64,000 nucleotides of DNA, from assembly GCF_036884655.1 (NCBI RefSeq), contig NC_088330.1, positions 29,583,501 to 29,647,500 on the forward strand. Direction: 5' to 3'. The translations under genes and the position numbers were made by a program. Every line of letters starts with the position of its first letter. Positions within the stretch are counted from its first letter, which is position 1. Below the pieces are notes generated by a model. That model was not told the DNA's origin. It was given only the letters and a program-made list of their open reading frames with translations, and made no database searches. Of the stretch, positions 51,353-61,240 are shown in pieces. This DNA is from Musa acuminata AAA Group. Taxonomy: Eukaryota; Streptophyta; Magnoliopsida; Zingiberales; Musaceae.

Positions 51353-51391
<39 letters not shown>
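51353..51391. repeat. (TA)n microsatellite
   Basis: About 19 TA units. Confidence 0.9.
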
Positions 51392-51394
<3 letters not shown>

Positions 51395-51829
51395 TCGTGT
51401 GACCTAAAGCCTCTTCTCCTCATCTGAAGGCTTTCTTCGTTTGCTGTCTCGTGTTGCTTATAATATAGTTGTGTCACTTCCGTCGGCCAAAAGGAGGAAG
51501 ACAATGCAAGGATGATTTATAGACTGTTTATTGTGTAGCTGATTACTGTGTAATTGAAAGTAATGGTTGAGGGGCAAAGCAATGTTGTTGACCAATTGTT
51601 GTCATATTAAAGAATGATAACAAATTTGATTCGTTAGGTTAGGAGGATGACATGTATCAAATCAATAGTACTAGAAGAAGATAATTTAGTTTTAGTGTTG
51701 GAAGATCCTGTAGTGAATTCAAGCAAACAAAAAGTACACTATGAATCTTCCTAATGAGTACTCTTGAATGATGTAAGGCTACACTTCCTCCGTTCTATCT
51801 TACCAGTCATTACAGAAACGTTCCCCACT

Positions 51830-53267
51830 TGAATTTGTGTGCCTGTTGCATTTCCTTAATCCATTCGCTATCCATTTTCTATTTTGTAGATGTTTTTGCT
51901 TTACATGTTCAAAACATGTAATTTTAGAAGAAATGAATAAAGAAGATATCGGTATGGTTGAAAAAAAAATATTGAGATCACTAAACGAGAAGTTCAACTC
52001 TATTGTAATCTTTATCCGAAAATCAAAGGATTTAGATCAAACGAGCTAATGGGTTCTTTGCGAGCATAACAACATTTAGTCATCGAGAAGCCGAATGTAG
52101 TGAAAAAGTCCTTCATACAAAGCTCACTTTGAAAAAAAAAAAAAAAAACAAGATTTAAGTGATTGTAGTTGTGGAAGAGGTAGAGGAAGTGGAAGAGGGC
52201 ATGGTTGTGATAGAGGACATAACAAATGAGGAAAAATAAAAAAATAATAAGAAAAAAAAATAATAAGAAAGATCAAAATCTAAAATATGGGAAAAAAAAG
52301 GAGATACAAGAGGTCAAGGATATAATTGTTCTAAAATTCAGTTCAATGCTATTATTATAAAAAATATAGTCATTATGATTTCGAATTCTATTATAATAAA
52401 AAATTAAGTTCAAAAATACTATATTAAAAAGAAAGAAAAATGATTCTCTCTTATTGCAAGCACATTAAGAAGATATGTCATACAAATGATACTTAGATAA
52501 CAAAATTAGTAATCATATATATTATTATAAAATGGGATAAGTCTATTCTAGAACTCCTCAAAAGTACTAATGAGAGACAAAGGTAACATGTTGATATGCA
52601 TCATATCATAGATGAAAGTCATTAATTATTTTAAATATTTATTATGTGTCGGATATACAAAATAATATTTTTAGTCTTAGATAACTCTTAAAAAATGATT
52701 ATGATATTCATATAAAAGACTAACAACTCTTTGTTAGAAGTAATATAAATAATTTAATTTCTCTGAGTTGTGATATCAAAGAATGAATTATATATCTTAA
52801 CCATTAATCATGATGTGACATAATATTTAAAGACCTTTTAACTCATGGTTGTGACACTTGAGAGTTCTACACTTTAAAGATGTCAATATACTATTAACTA
52901 AGAAGATGATGAATTGTCTCTATATAATATATAAATCAAATATGTTGTGGACGTGTTCTTGACAAACAACCATGAAGAAGTTTTTCAGTCACTTCAACTA
53001 ATTCATACCAATATTTGTGGTTGCTCTAACATCTTTTTGGTAAGGATCATTATTTTCTAACTTTGATTGATGATTATATAAGAAAAACTTAGATTTATTT
53101 CTTGAAAGAAAAAAAAAAAGTATTTGGTATATTGAAGAAGTTTAAAACTTTTGTGAAAATGGTTTCTATATCAAAAACATCCACTCCAATCAAGGTGGTG
53201 AATTCTTATATAATTATTTGAAGATTTTTGTGATGAATGTGTCAATTGATATCAACTCACAGAATCA
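51830..53267 (+). pseudogene. Decayed Copia element: gag and integrase pieces
   Basis: The gag part at 51930-52049 (MVEKKILRSLNEKFNSIV) matches the Copia UBN2-type gag. A glycine/arginine-rich stretch follows near 52165 (SCGRGRGSGRGHGCDRG). Integrase pieces follow at 52990-53250: LQLIHTNICGCSN, LIDDYIRKT, FLKEKKKVFG-like, and SNQGGEF. Frames shift and stops abound, and the zinc knuckle and protease are missing. It is cut off at about 53267 where the hAT end begins. Confidence 0.75.
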
Positions 53268-53275
53268 AGGTTCGT

Positions 53276-53326
53276 CGTACCGTACCGTACCGACGTTTCG
53301 AGCCGTGCTCGGTACGGTACGGTACG
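53276..53326. repeat. Perfect 18-bp inverted repeat of GTAC-rich sequence at the hAT end
   Basis: The arm 53276-53293 (cgtaccgtaccgtaccga) is exactly complementary to 53309-53326, with a 15-nt spacer. More CGGTAC/GTACCG words follow up to 53370. It is probably the subterminal transposase-binding region of the hAT element. Confidence 0.85.
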
Positions 53327-53679
53327 GGTGTACCGACCGGTATACCGAGGTGTACCAAGCGGTACACCCGATTTCACCATTTTAACCCTCCGAAAATACC
53401 TGAAAATTAAAAAAAAAGTTAGGATAGGGTTTTCAAGTTACAAATAAATATAGTAATAGTATAAGTTAAGCAAAATCAATGTAAATTAGGTAAGAATAGC
53501 ATCACATATCTTTTTCGGGCTTTGAGATAGTCTTGTTCGAGGTTCGTATTTCAGCTCGTTATAGATTGAAATATCTACAGAAAAATCAGTTGAATTGTTA
53601 GACTATTTTGTTACAATATAAACTCTAAAATTCAAATGAATTAAATAATTATATATCTAGATATACCTGATTGTTAATT

Positions 53680-56600
53680 CTACCACCAAAACGAACGACG
53701 GGCCTCCACAGGTGGTGGATCAGGGTCTTCGATCCGATACATATCAATATGATACGTTTGTCGGACCCAATCATGAAATTGATCCCATGACATAGTGTAT
53801 TGATACGCCGTATGCCATTGATGCATCAATGTGGTGCTGATCGTAGATTGATCGTCATGAATCATATTTGTCCGAGGCAGCTCTTGAGGCATATATTGAT
53901 GTTGTTCTGTATCATGCTGTTACTCAGAGAAGGATGACCAACTATCACCATACTGTTGTTGCCCATATGATTCTCCATAATACGATTGCTGTGAATACGA
54001 TGAGTCTCTTTCTGTGTCTATATCATATATGCTCTGTCGCATTTGTTCATATTCATCCACTGCCTTCCCCTTCCCCTTCCCCTTCCGCGCATAAACTTGA
54101 CCAGTACCTTGTCGAATTCCATGATCTGAATCTTGAGTGGCATGTGTAAAATTTTGCTCTTCAGTCCATTCACCACCCTCAAGTTGTGTAGACGAGACCA
54201 ACGATTGCCCGACATCACCGCCATCATCTGTCGAGGCACTGCTGTCCGTGTTGCTATCATGTCTCTGGACCGAGCGAGAAAGAGAATGTGATTGTGAAGG
54301 TGTCTCGTCGCCCGACTCGATTCTTTCCAACGATGCAACTGATGCTACTGCCTTCCCAATTGCCTTTGCACGTTGGGCAGACGAGTGTGTGTTAGGAAAT
54401 CATTGGGGGCGACATCATATGCGCAGCGGAAGAACAAGAAAACAAAAATCCCCGATTCCCAAAAAAGATGTTCGTCGTCGTGCGAAGATTGGTGCGCAAA
54501 AATCCGCAAACCACAAAACTGCGTATAGAGATTGTGTTACCTAGGGAGATCGTATATCCCTGTTTCCTTGCAGATCCTTAGGAGAGGGTGAAGGAGGTCA
54601 AGCGTCCTCCTCTCTAGCGGTGATCCACACAGCAGGGTTGCGACGACGCTCCTCAAATCTCCAGGCCTACTCTGAGGTGGAGAGGGAGAGGAGAATAGGA
54701 AAGGCAAGCAAAGACTCTAGCCTATGAGGTTGTGAATCCCTCCTATTTATAGAGATCCCGTGTCTAACCCTAATGGGTCCTTCCCTAGTGGGTATTGGAT
54801 CTGCATCCAATAAGACAAGGGCTCCGTCGGATATCTCATATCCGAACCTCTACTCATCGCAATGCCTACCATATGTGTGTGACCCTCTAGGCCCAATATC
54901 GAGCTGGCCGTGAGTCATACCTGTCAGAACTCCTTCTAACTCAGTGAATTATTATCTCTGTAATAATTCACTCGACTCATCGACTACGGACGTACTAGGC
55001 CACTACGCCGTAGTCCCCAGACGATACAGGGGAATCCAATCCATTGGACCTGTCTGTCCTCAGTTACCATGTACCTATAGTCCCTCATCCATCTAATATC
55101 CCAGAGACCGTATATCGAGCATGGTGCTGTCAGACCCATACGGTTTCTACTCGAGTCTCGCTCTAATCGGATTCTCCCGGAGAACTCTTTCTCTCTCAAC
55201 CCGAATGACCCTGGCCAGGGATTTGTCTGAGCAAGAACACATAGGATATTCCTCTCATGACGCCGAGAGTGGATGATCCTCTATTGACACTCAATAGCCC
55301 TCGTAAGGTCGACTACCACTCCCAATGACCAGTTGTACTAGATCTGGGGACAGCCAAACCTATAAGTCTGGTATCAAAGAGTGGAGCACTCATACAGGAC
55401 ATCCTTGGTGTCTCAAGTCTAAGGACCAGATACACCACTAGGACTACGGAATCGTTGTCTGACAATAAGGCATCATCAACCATCCAGCATTCCGTAAGCG
55501 GATCAATCAGTGAACTCATTCTCCAATGAGCACCTGTACTGTATCCCTAGTGTCCCTACACGAGCAGCTATGAGACCAGCTGCATCCATCATATGGACGG
55601 GTATACAGCACACCAGTCTATCCGGTTATCACGATGTCCCTCTCGAGTAACCTATGACCGGGATTATTTAGGATATGTGTTTAAAGGTGAATCGATCTCA
55701 TTATCGTGATCTCATCACGATCTGATTCCCATTGCATAAATCCAAGGACATCACAATATATATATGCATTTATGCAATAGTTATAAAGTGATATACGCCA
55801 AAATATAATAAGCAAAAAGATTCTGTATCAAGTCACACGTGCCATCACTCACGTGATTGGCTTGTTGGGCACCTATGACTAGTAGTGTAACCATTGGGTA
55901 TCGGTAGTTCCTCGAGCAGTTTGAATCCTACCATGTTGTAATCGAGGGGGATTTTCTACCTGTTGGGGTTGTGCTTCTTCTTCTTCTATTGCCTTAGTGA
56001 TAAAACGTAAAGGACGCTGAGGATCTCTCGCCTCATCAAGTAGAGGATCCTCTTGGTTCTCTGCTGCTTCAACCCAATCTAACATTGGCTCTGAATCTTC
56101 GTTGTAGAATTGGAGGCCAATGGGATCAATATCTGGTTCCTTTGGCTCCTTATCCAACTCAGCACATCGCAATTTTAGCCGCATGTTATAATGGACATAT
56201 ACTAGTTTCTCTAACCGTCTGTAGGAGAGTCTGTTGCGGACCTTCGTATGAATCAATGCAAACGTTGACCAATTACGTTCGCAACCACTAGATGTTGTTG
56301 TCGGTGAAAGTACACGAACGACAACTTTCTTTAAATGTGGTGCATCGCCTCCAAATTGTAGCCACCACTCGACTGCAAAAAGATATAAATAAGATTTTAT
56401 TAGCATAACAAATAATTAACATTAAATATAATTGATAATCAATATGCATAACTTTTCCTCACCAGGATCCATAGTGTAACGGCATGATACAGCTACAATG
56501 TCGGAGAATGAACCAACTGTTTCTCGAAATAATCGACCCTCCATAAGAGCATCGGCTGCCTCGGTAGTGTTTGGCAAGAGATGATATATAACATTTCGTA

Positions 56601-57981
56601 GTGTCGTTAGGAAATTATTTTGCGTTCCGAGAGCATATCGATATTGAATTGTCGGGTTTAGATAATACGCTGCAAAACATAATTTTGTTAGTATGATTTT
56701 TTATTATCTAAATAATAATAAATTAAATTATTCTGATTATGAATTTACCTGCATTATGGATATCTTGATCCATATGAACTTCGGTCCGACGATCAATGAT
56801 TCGTACGTATTGGTCGGCCTTAAAATCATCTTTGAATACTTTCCTGACCTCCTCTCTTGTTGAAATCAGCATATATTTAAGATACGGCATTTGTGGACGC
56901 TTGTCCATATCGACCTTACGGAGGACAATATAAAGTGGTTCCACACCTTTTATGATTTCTGCTATAGTCTCCCAAAATCTAGAGGAAAGAATGGCCTTTT
57001 CTATCTTCTTTCCATCACTCAATTTCGAATATCTGGATTCAGACCACTCTTGTGAGCTAGCCATTGCCTTCAAGCCATGCCTTTTTTGCTGTAATGACTT
57101 TAATGCAATAAAATTAGTAGCAAACCGAGTAATTCCAGGTCGAAGTATCTCACCGTTTACATACTTTTGCATTAATGCATGGACCCAATGATGATTATAT
57201 ATAAACTTTGTAATTGATTATGCTCGAGCTACACATTTCTTGACCGCATCCAACTCATCAATATCCTTCAGCATTAGATATATGCAATGAGCTGTACATG
57301 GAGTCCAAAACAAAGTTTTTCTTTTTTCCATCAATTGCAAACCGACCTTTTTGAAATTCGCTCCATTGTCAGTTATTATTTGGACAACATACTGTGGTCC
57401 AATCTCCTCTACCATAGTGTCCATCAAGCTCTCAATGTAGTTTGCATCTTGGATCTTTTCAGAAGCATTAACGGACTTATGAAACACCACTCTTCTATTG
57501 CAATAAACAAGAAAGTTGATGATACTCATTCTTGTTGGTCCTGTCCAACTATCACACATCAATGTCACCCCATATTCGTCCCATTGCCTCTTGAAGGATT
57601 TGATCCAATCCTTTAGTTCTGCCACCTCCTCATCTAAGTACACGCCGTAAATCTCCTTCGGTGTTGGAGGTTGGATCCCCGTGCCAGACTTTTGAGTAGA
57701 GGAGATCATGCTCTGATAATATGGACCTTGGGCTGTGTTGGTTGGAATCCTATGAAAGTTGAACCATTTTGAGATTGCCTTCCCAATATCCCATTTTTTT
57801 TTCTTTTGTGTATGCATCGTCAATCCGTGTCTGTTTTGCTATTTGTGGGGGATAGGCTTGCGGATCAATATCAACAATATCTGGTGTGGATCTCCTGCCA
57901 AGACCTCTCATAAAACCACGGAGTCCACCATACCTCATGCTACTAGTTCGGCCTAACTGAGAAGGAGCAGTTGGTTGCCTC
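53680..57981 (-). pseudogene. hAT transposase (DUF659 and dimerisation domain), disrupted
   Basis: A BED/DUF659/hAT-C type transposase. The DUF659 region (57600-57230) reads GVTLMCDSWTGPTRMSIINF, IITDNGANFKKVG and PCTAHCIYLMLKDI. A middle region is at 57172-56749. After two short GT-AG introns (about 56748-56671 and 56465-56375) comes the dimerisation domain EWWLQFGGDAPHLKK, SSGCERNWSTFALIHTKVRN and RLEKLVYVHYNMRL. Past the solo LTR the frame resumes at 54389 with a Ser/Gln-rich tail, a KGKGKGK stretch and an FWW terminus at 53680. Two in-frame TAA codons (57218-57220 and 53920-53922) and the two insertions make it nonfunctional. Otherwise it is open and well conserved, so inactivation is fairly recent. 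Confidence 0.88.
54390..55884 (-). mobile_element. Solo LTR of an Angela-type Copia element
   Basis: 1,495 bp, a reverse-complement near-copy of 57982-59476, without any internal sequence. In its own orientation it starts TACTAGTCATAGG (expected TG mutated to TA) and ends CCTAACA. It is flanked by gtgtg (54385-54389) and gtgta (55885-55889), a 5-bp target duplication with one mismatch. Removing it with one target copy joins the transposase in frame (DTQWLH to SSAQRAKAIG). A TATA box equivalent to that of the other copy lies at 54744-54751. It arose by LTR-LTR recombination. Confidence 0.93.
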
Positions 57982-59476
57982 TGCTAGTCATAGGTGCCCA
58001 GCAAGCCAATCACGTGAGTGATGGCACGTGTGACTTGATACATAATCTTTTTGCTTATTATATTTTGGCGTATATCACTTTATAACAATTGCATATGTGC
58101 ATATATATATATTGTGATGTCCTTGGATTTGTGCAATGGGAATCGGATCGTGATGAGATCACGATAATGAGATCGATTCACCTTTAAACACATATCCTAA
58201 ATAATCCCGGTCATAGGTTACTCGAGAAGGACATCGTGATAACCGGATAGACTGGTGTGCTGTATACCCATCCATATGATGGATGCAACTGGTCTCATAG
58301 CTGCTCGTGTAGGGACACTAGGGATACAGTACAGGTGCTCATTGGAGAATGAGTTCACTGATTGATCCGCTTACGGAATGCTGGATGGTTGATGATGCCT
58401 TATTGTCAGACATCGATTCCGTAGTCCTAGTGGTGTATCTGGTCCTTAGACTTGAGACACCAAGGATGTCCTGTATGAGTGCTCCACTCTTTGATACCAG
58501 ACTTATAGGTTTGGCTGTCCTCAGATCTAGTACAGCTGGTCATTGGGAGTGGTAGTCGACCTTACGAGGGCTATTGAGTGTCAATAGAGGATCATCCACT
58601 CTCGGCGTCATGAGAGGAATATCCTATGTGTTCTTGCTCAGACAAATCCCTGGCCAGGGTCATTCGGGTTGAGAGAGAAAGAGTTCTCCGGGAGAATCCG
58701 ATTAGAGCGAGACTCGAGTAGAAACCGTATGGGTCTGACAGCACCATGCTCGATATACGGTCTCTGGGATATTAGATGGATGAGAGACTATAGGTACATG
58801 GTAACTGAGGACAGACAGGTCCAATGGATTGGATTCCCCTGTATCGTCTGGGGACTACGGCATAGTGGCCTAGTACGTCCGTAGTCGATGAGTCGAGTGA
58901 ATTATTATAGAGATAATAATTCACTGAGTTAGAAGGAGTTCTGACAGGTATGACTCACGGCCAGCTCGATATTGGGCCTAGAGGGTCACACACATATGGT
59001 AGGCATTGCGATGAGTAGAGGTTCGGATATGAGATATCCGACGGAGCCCTTGTCTTATTGGATGCAGATCCAATACCCACTAGGGAAGGACCCATTAGGG
59101 TTTGACACGGGATCTCTATAAATAGGAGGGATTCACAGCCTCATAGGCTAGAGTCTTTGCTTGCCTTTCCTATTCTCCTCTCCCTCTCCACCTCAGAGTA
59201 GGCCTGGAGTTTTGAGGAGCGTCGTCGCAACCCTGCTGTGTGGATCACCACTAGAGAGGAGGACGCTTGACCTCCTTCACCCTCTCCTAAGGATCTGCAA
59301 GGAAACAGGGATATACGATCTCCCTAGGTAACACAATCTCTATACGCAGTTTTGTGTTTTGCGGATTTTTGCGCACCAATCTTCGCACGGCGACGAACAT
59401 CTTTTTGGGAATCGGGGATTTTGTTTTCTTGTTCTTCCGCTGCGCATATGATGTCACCCCCCATGATTTCCCAACA
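57982..59476 (+). repeat. 5' LTR of the Copia element
   Basis: Starts TGCTAGTCATAGG, ends GATTTCCCAACA (TG..CA), 1,495 bp, the same length as the solo LTR at 54390-55884. By eye the two differ at only scattered positions. It adjoins hAT sequence on the left and the primer site on the right. Confidence 0.93.
59117..59124 (+). promoter_or_regulatory. TATA box of the Copia LTR
   Basis: TATAAATA in the context tctctataaataggaggg, about 360 bp before the LTR end. It is conserved in the solo LTR (54744-54751, minus). It would set the start of the R region. Confidence 0.65.
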
Positions 59477-59477
59477 G

Positions 59478-59490
59478 TGGTATCAGAGCC
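59478..59490 (+). promoter_or_regulatory. Primer binding site (initiator tRNA-Met)
   Basis: TGGTATCAGAGCC lies one base after the LTR. It is complementary to the 3' end of plant initiator methionine tRNA and is the (-)-strand priming site. Confidence 0.9.
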
Positions 59491-60481
59491 GGGTTGTTCG
59501 TACGAATAATTGGTTTTGAACTGCGTGTGTTGTGTTTAGGAAGAATATTGACGTCAAAATCGTTGACGCAAAAGCGAGGAAGGGCAGCAACAGTTGCTGC
59601 CCTCGATCTACGTGTGTGCAGCGCAGCCGAAGGCAGGCAGCACAGCGCCGGCGCATGCGCAAGCGCTGTGCCTGCAGCAGCCGGCCGGCGGTCTGCTTGC
59701 AGCAGGCTTGCTGCTGGCGGGGCTGGCAGCCCACGGGCAGAGGCGCTTGCCGCCGCTGCTCCCGCGGGCGAAAACCCCCCCACAGGGGCGGCCGTCCGGC
59801 GGGACAGCACCGCCTGCGGAGGCAGCGGCGCCCGAAAGGGGAGCCCACCTACAGCGGCAGCGCCGCCAGCGAGCGTGCCGCCTGCAGGCGAGGACAGTGC
59901 CCTCGCCCCGCCGCACAGGCCGCCGCGGGCAGGGTGGCGGCGGCAGCAGCGAAAGGGGGAAAGGGTATTAGGGTTTTCTGGGCAAAAGACAGTTTTGCCC
60001 CTCGGAATTTGAGAAATTCCAGTTTCTATCTTTTGTCCAAATTACGAAAATACCCTTAGGAATTGAGAAATTCCCTACATGTCCCTGATTTCAGAAAAAT
60101 ATTAATTAATTAAAAGGTTTAGTTGATTATTATTTTTATTATTATCTAGTAGTCCTACATGATGATGATTATTTATACATGTGATGTATGATGTGTGGAC
60201 GGATGATCATGGACCGTGTGATGTGTGTACTTGTGATTATTATTATTGAGGTCTGCAAACCTCCATTATATTTCTCGTTTATTGTCGGGCCTGCGTGCCT
60301 ATGATTAAGTTGTAATCACATGAGGAGGCGCAGCGGGAGCGTGGATGCGACAGCGGGACCCACGAGACGGACGATCGTGATGCATTGAGATGCATCAAAA
60401 TGTCGACGGAACCGACGAGGATGAGATGGACGATCACAGGGCATGGAGATGCACCGTTGCACACATAGATCTTGATGTGAG

Positions 60482-60511
60482 TGATTAGGCCTACTGACTC
60501 GGGCCTAATCA
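60482..60511 (+). other. Perfect 10-bp stem hairpin in the leader
   Basis: tgattaggcc (60482-60491) pairs with ggcctaatca (60502-60511), loop tactgactcg. Confidence 0.8.
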
Positions 60512-60740
60512 TATTAGGTTGTGGTCCATGATCATCTGGTGTGATTGCTTATACACATACTAGATATGTATATATATTTGCATGTGATGTAGATATACAT
60601 TAAATATGTATATGTGTGACATGTCATATTAGGAGACCAAATCATAGAAACATCTCTCGATAATATTAAGTCGGTAAACGTGAGGTAATTAGATTGACCC
60701 ACGTGGCCTTCCATCGTTATGAGTAGGAACCGAATCCCGG

Positions 60741-61055
60741 TGTAGGTTGAGTTGATCGAGTCCCTCGAGACTCACCTATATCGCGATTCGCTATCTTGCT
60801 TACGACATAGAGATGTCACCGGTGACCTGAGGGCATGGTATGCTTGGTCGAGTCCCTCGAGGGTATATCATCAAATCAGACTCATCTTGTAACGAAGGTG
60901 TTGACTTAACCGAGCATCATGGTTGGTCGAGTCCCTCGAGGCCATGGTGATTCGGAGGCCGAACAGGACGGGAATCACAAGGAGTTGTGATCGGCAAGAG
61001 TTGCCTACCTTTTAGGCTTAGTGTGATTGGTCGAGTCCCTCGAGGTTACACTAAG
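60741..61055 (+). ncRNA. Array of four stem-loops with a shared apical hairpin in the Copia leader
   Basis: The core TCGAG-TCC-CTCGA (5-bp stem, 3-nt loop) occurs at 60756, 60848, 60927 and 61031. Each core sits on a lower stem whose sequence differs but whose pairing is kept. In copy 1, tgtaggttgagt (60741-60752) pairs with actcacctata (60770-60780). In copy 2, atggtatgc (60835-60843) pairs with gtatatcat (60863-60871). In copy 3, ccga and catgg (60910-60922) pair with 60942-60955. In copy 4, cttagtgtga (61017-61026) pairs with ttacactaag (61046-61055). TTGG/GG (TGA/G in copy 1) forms an asymmetric internal loop between the stems. I infer a cis-acting RNA structure; its function is unknown. 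Confidence 0.7.
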
Positions 61056-61240
61056 ACGTTGATTGGATCCTGATCCCCACTAGAAGTCTGCCGGAGACTT
61101 CCGTTTCACGTGCTGAGGGTGTCGTGTGACTCGATAGTAAAATAGTGGGAGCATATTAAGATAGAAGTCCATATCTTGATAGTTTATTTCTTGCAAAATC
61201 TGCATGTTATTCATTTCTGCTACATCTTTATTTTCAGAAA

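Larger units (their letters stand above)
49556..51800. other. Intergenic, no gene seen
   Basis: 3' flank of the glutaredoxin-like gene. It holds AT-type microsatellites (49729-49784, 51353-51391) and a (TTC)n tract (51111-51138). Several open frames of 60-150 codons in the GC-neutral part (49900-50900) show no conserved motif and overlap one another on both strands. Confidence 0.6.
53268..57981 (-). mobile_element. hAT transposon (3' end and most of the transposase), interrupted twice
   Basis: The left (3') end is near 53268 (caaggttcgtcgtaccgtac) and lies against the Copia relic. The transposase gene occupies the minus strand from 57981 down to 53680. A Copia-family solo LTR interrupts it at 54390-55884, and a near-complete Copia element interrupts it at 57982. 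The BED-finger N-terminus and the other terminal repeat must lie beyond the window to the right. The target duplication of the hAT itself cannot be checked. Confidence 0.8.
59491..61240 (+). other. Copia leader (untranslated), ~1.75 kb
   Basis: Lies between the primer site and the gag ATG. The first part (59590-59960) is extremely GC-rich, then there is an AT-rich stretch, then a block with at least five hairpins (60482-61055). No conserved coding is seen. In BARE-type elements this long leader holds dimerisation, packaging and translation-control signals. The open frames in the GC island overlap on both strands and are composition artefacts. Confidence 0.75.

Noticed and set aside
54390..59476. 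Inverted 1.5-kb repeats as the terminal inverted repeats of a large DNA transposon or foldback element
   Set aside because: Each arm has TG..CA-type LTR ends and a TATA box. The right arm is followed by a tRNA-Met primer site and gag-pol, and the left arm has its own target duplication inside the hAT gene.
59494..60059. Long overlapping open frames on both strands in the GC island
   Set aside because: Alanine/arginine/proline-rich products in several frames at once, no motif, and located in the untranslated leader. They are composition artefacts.
60741..61055. CRISPR-like array (repeated 13-mer with variable spacers)
   Set aside because: Plant nuclear context, repeats too short, spacing uneven, and the flanks pair with each other. 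It is a hairpin array in a retrotransposon leader.
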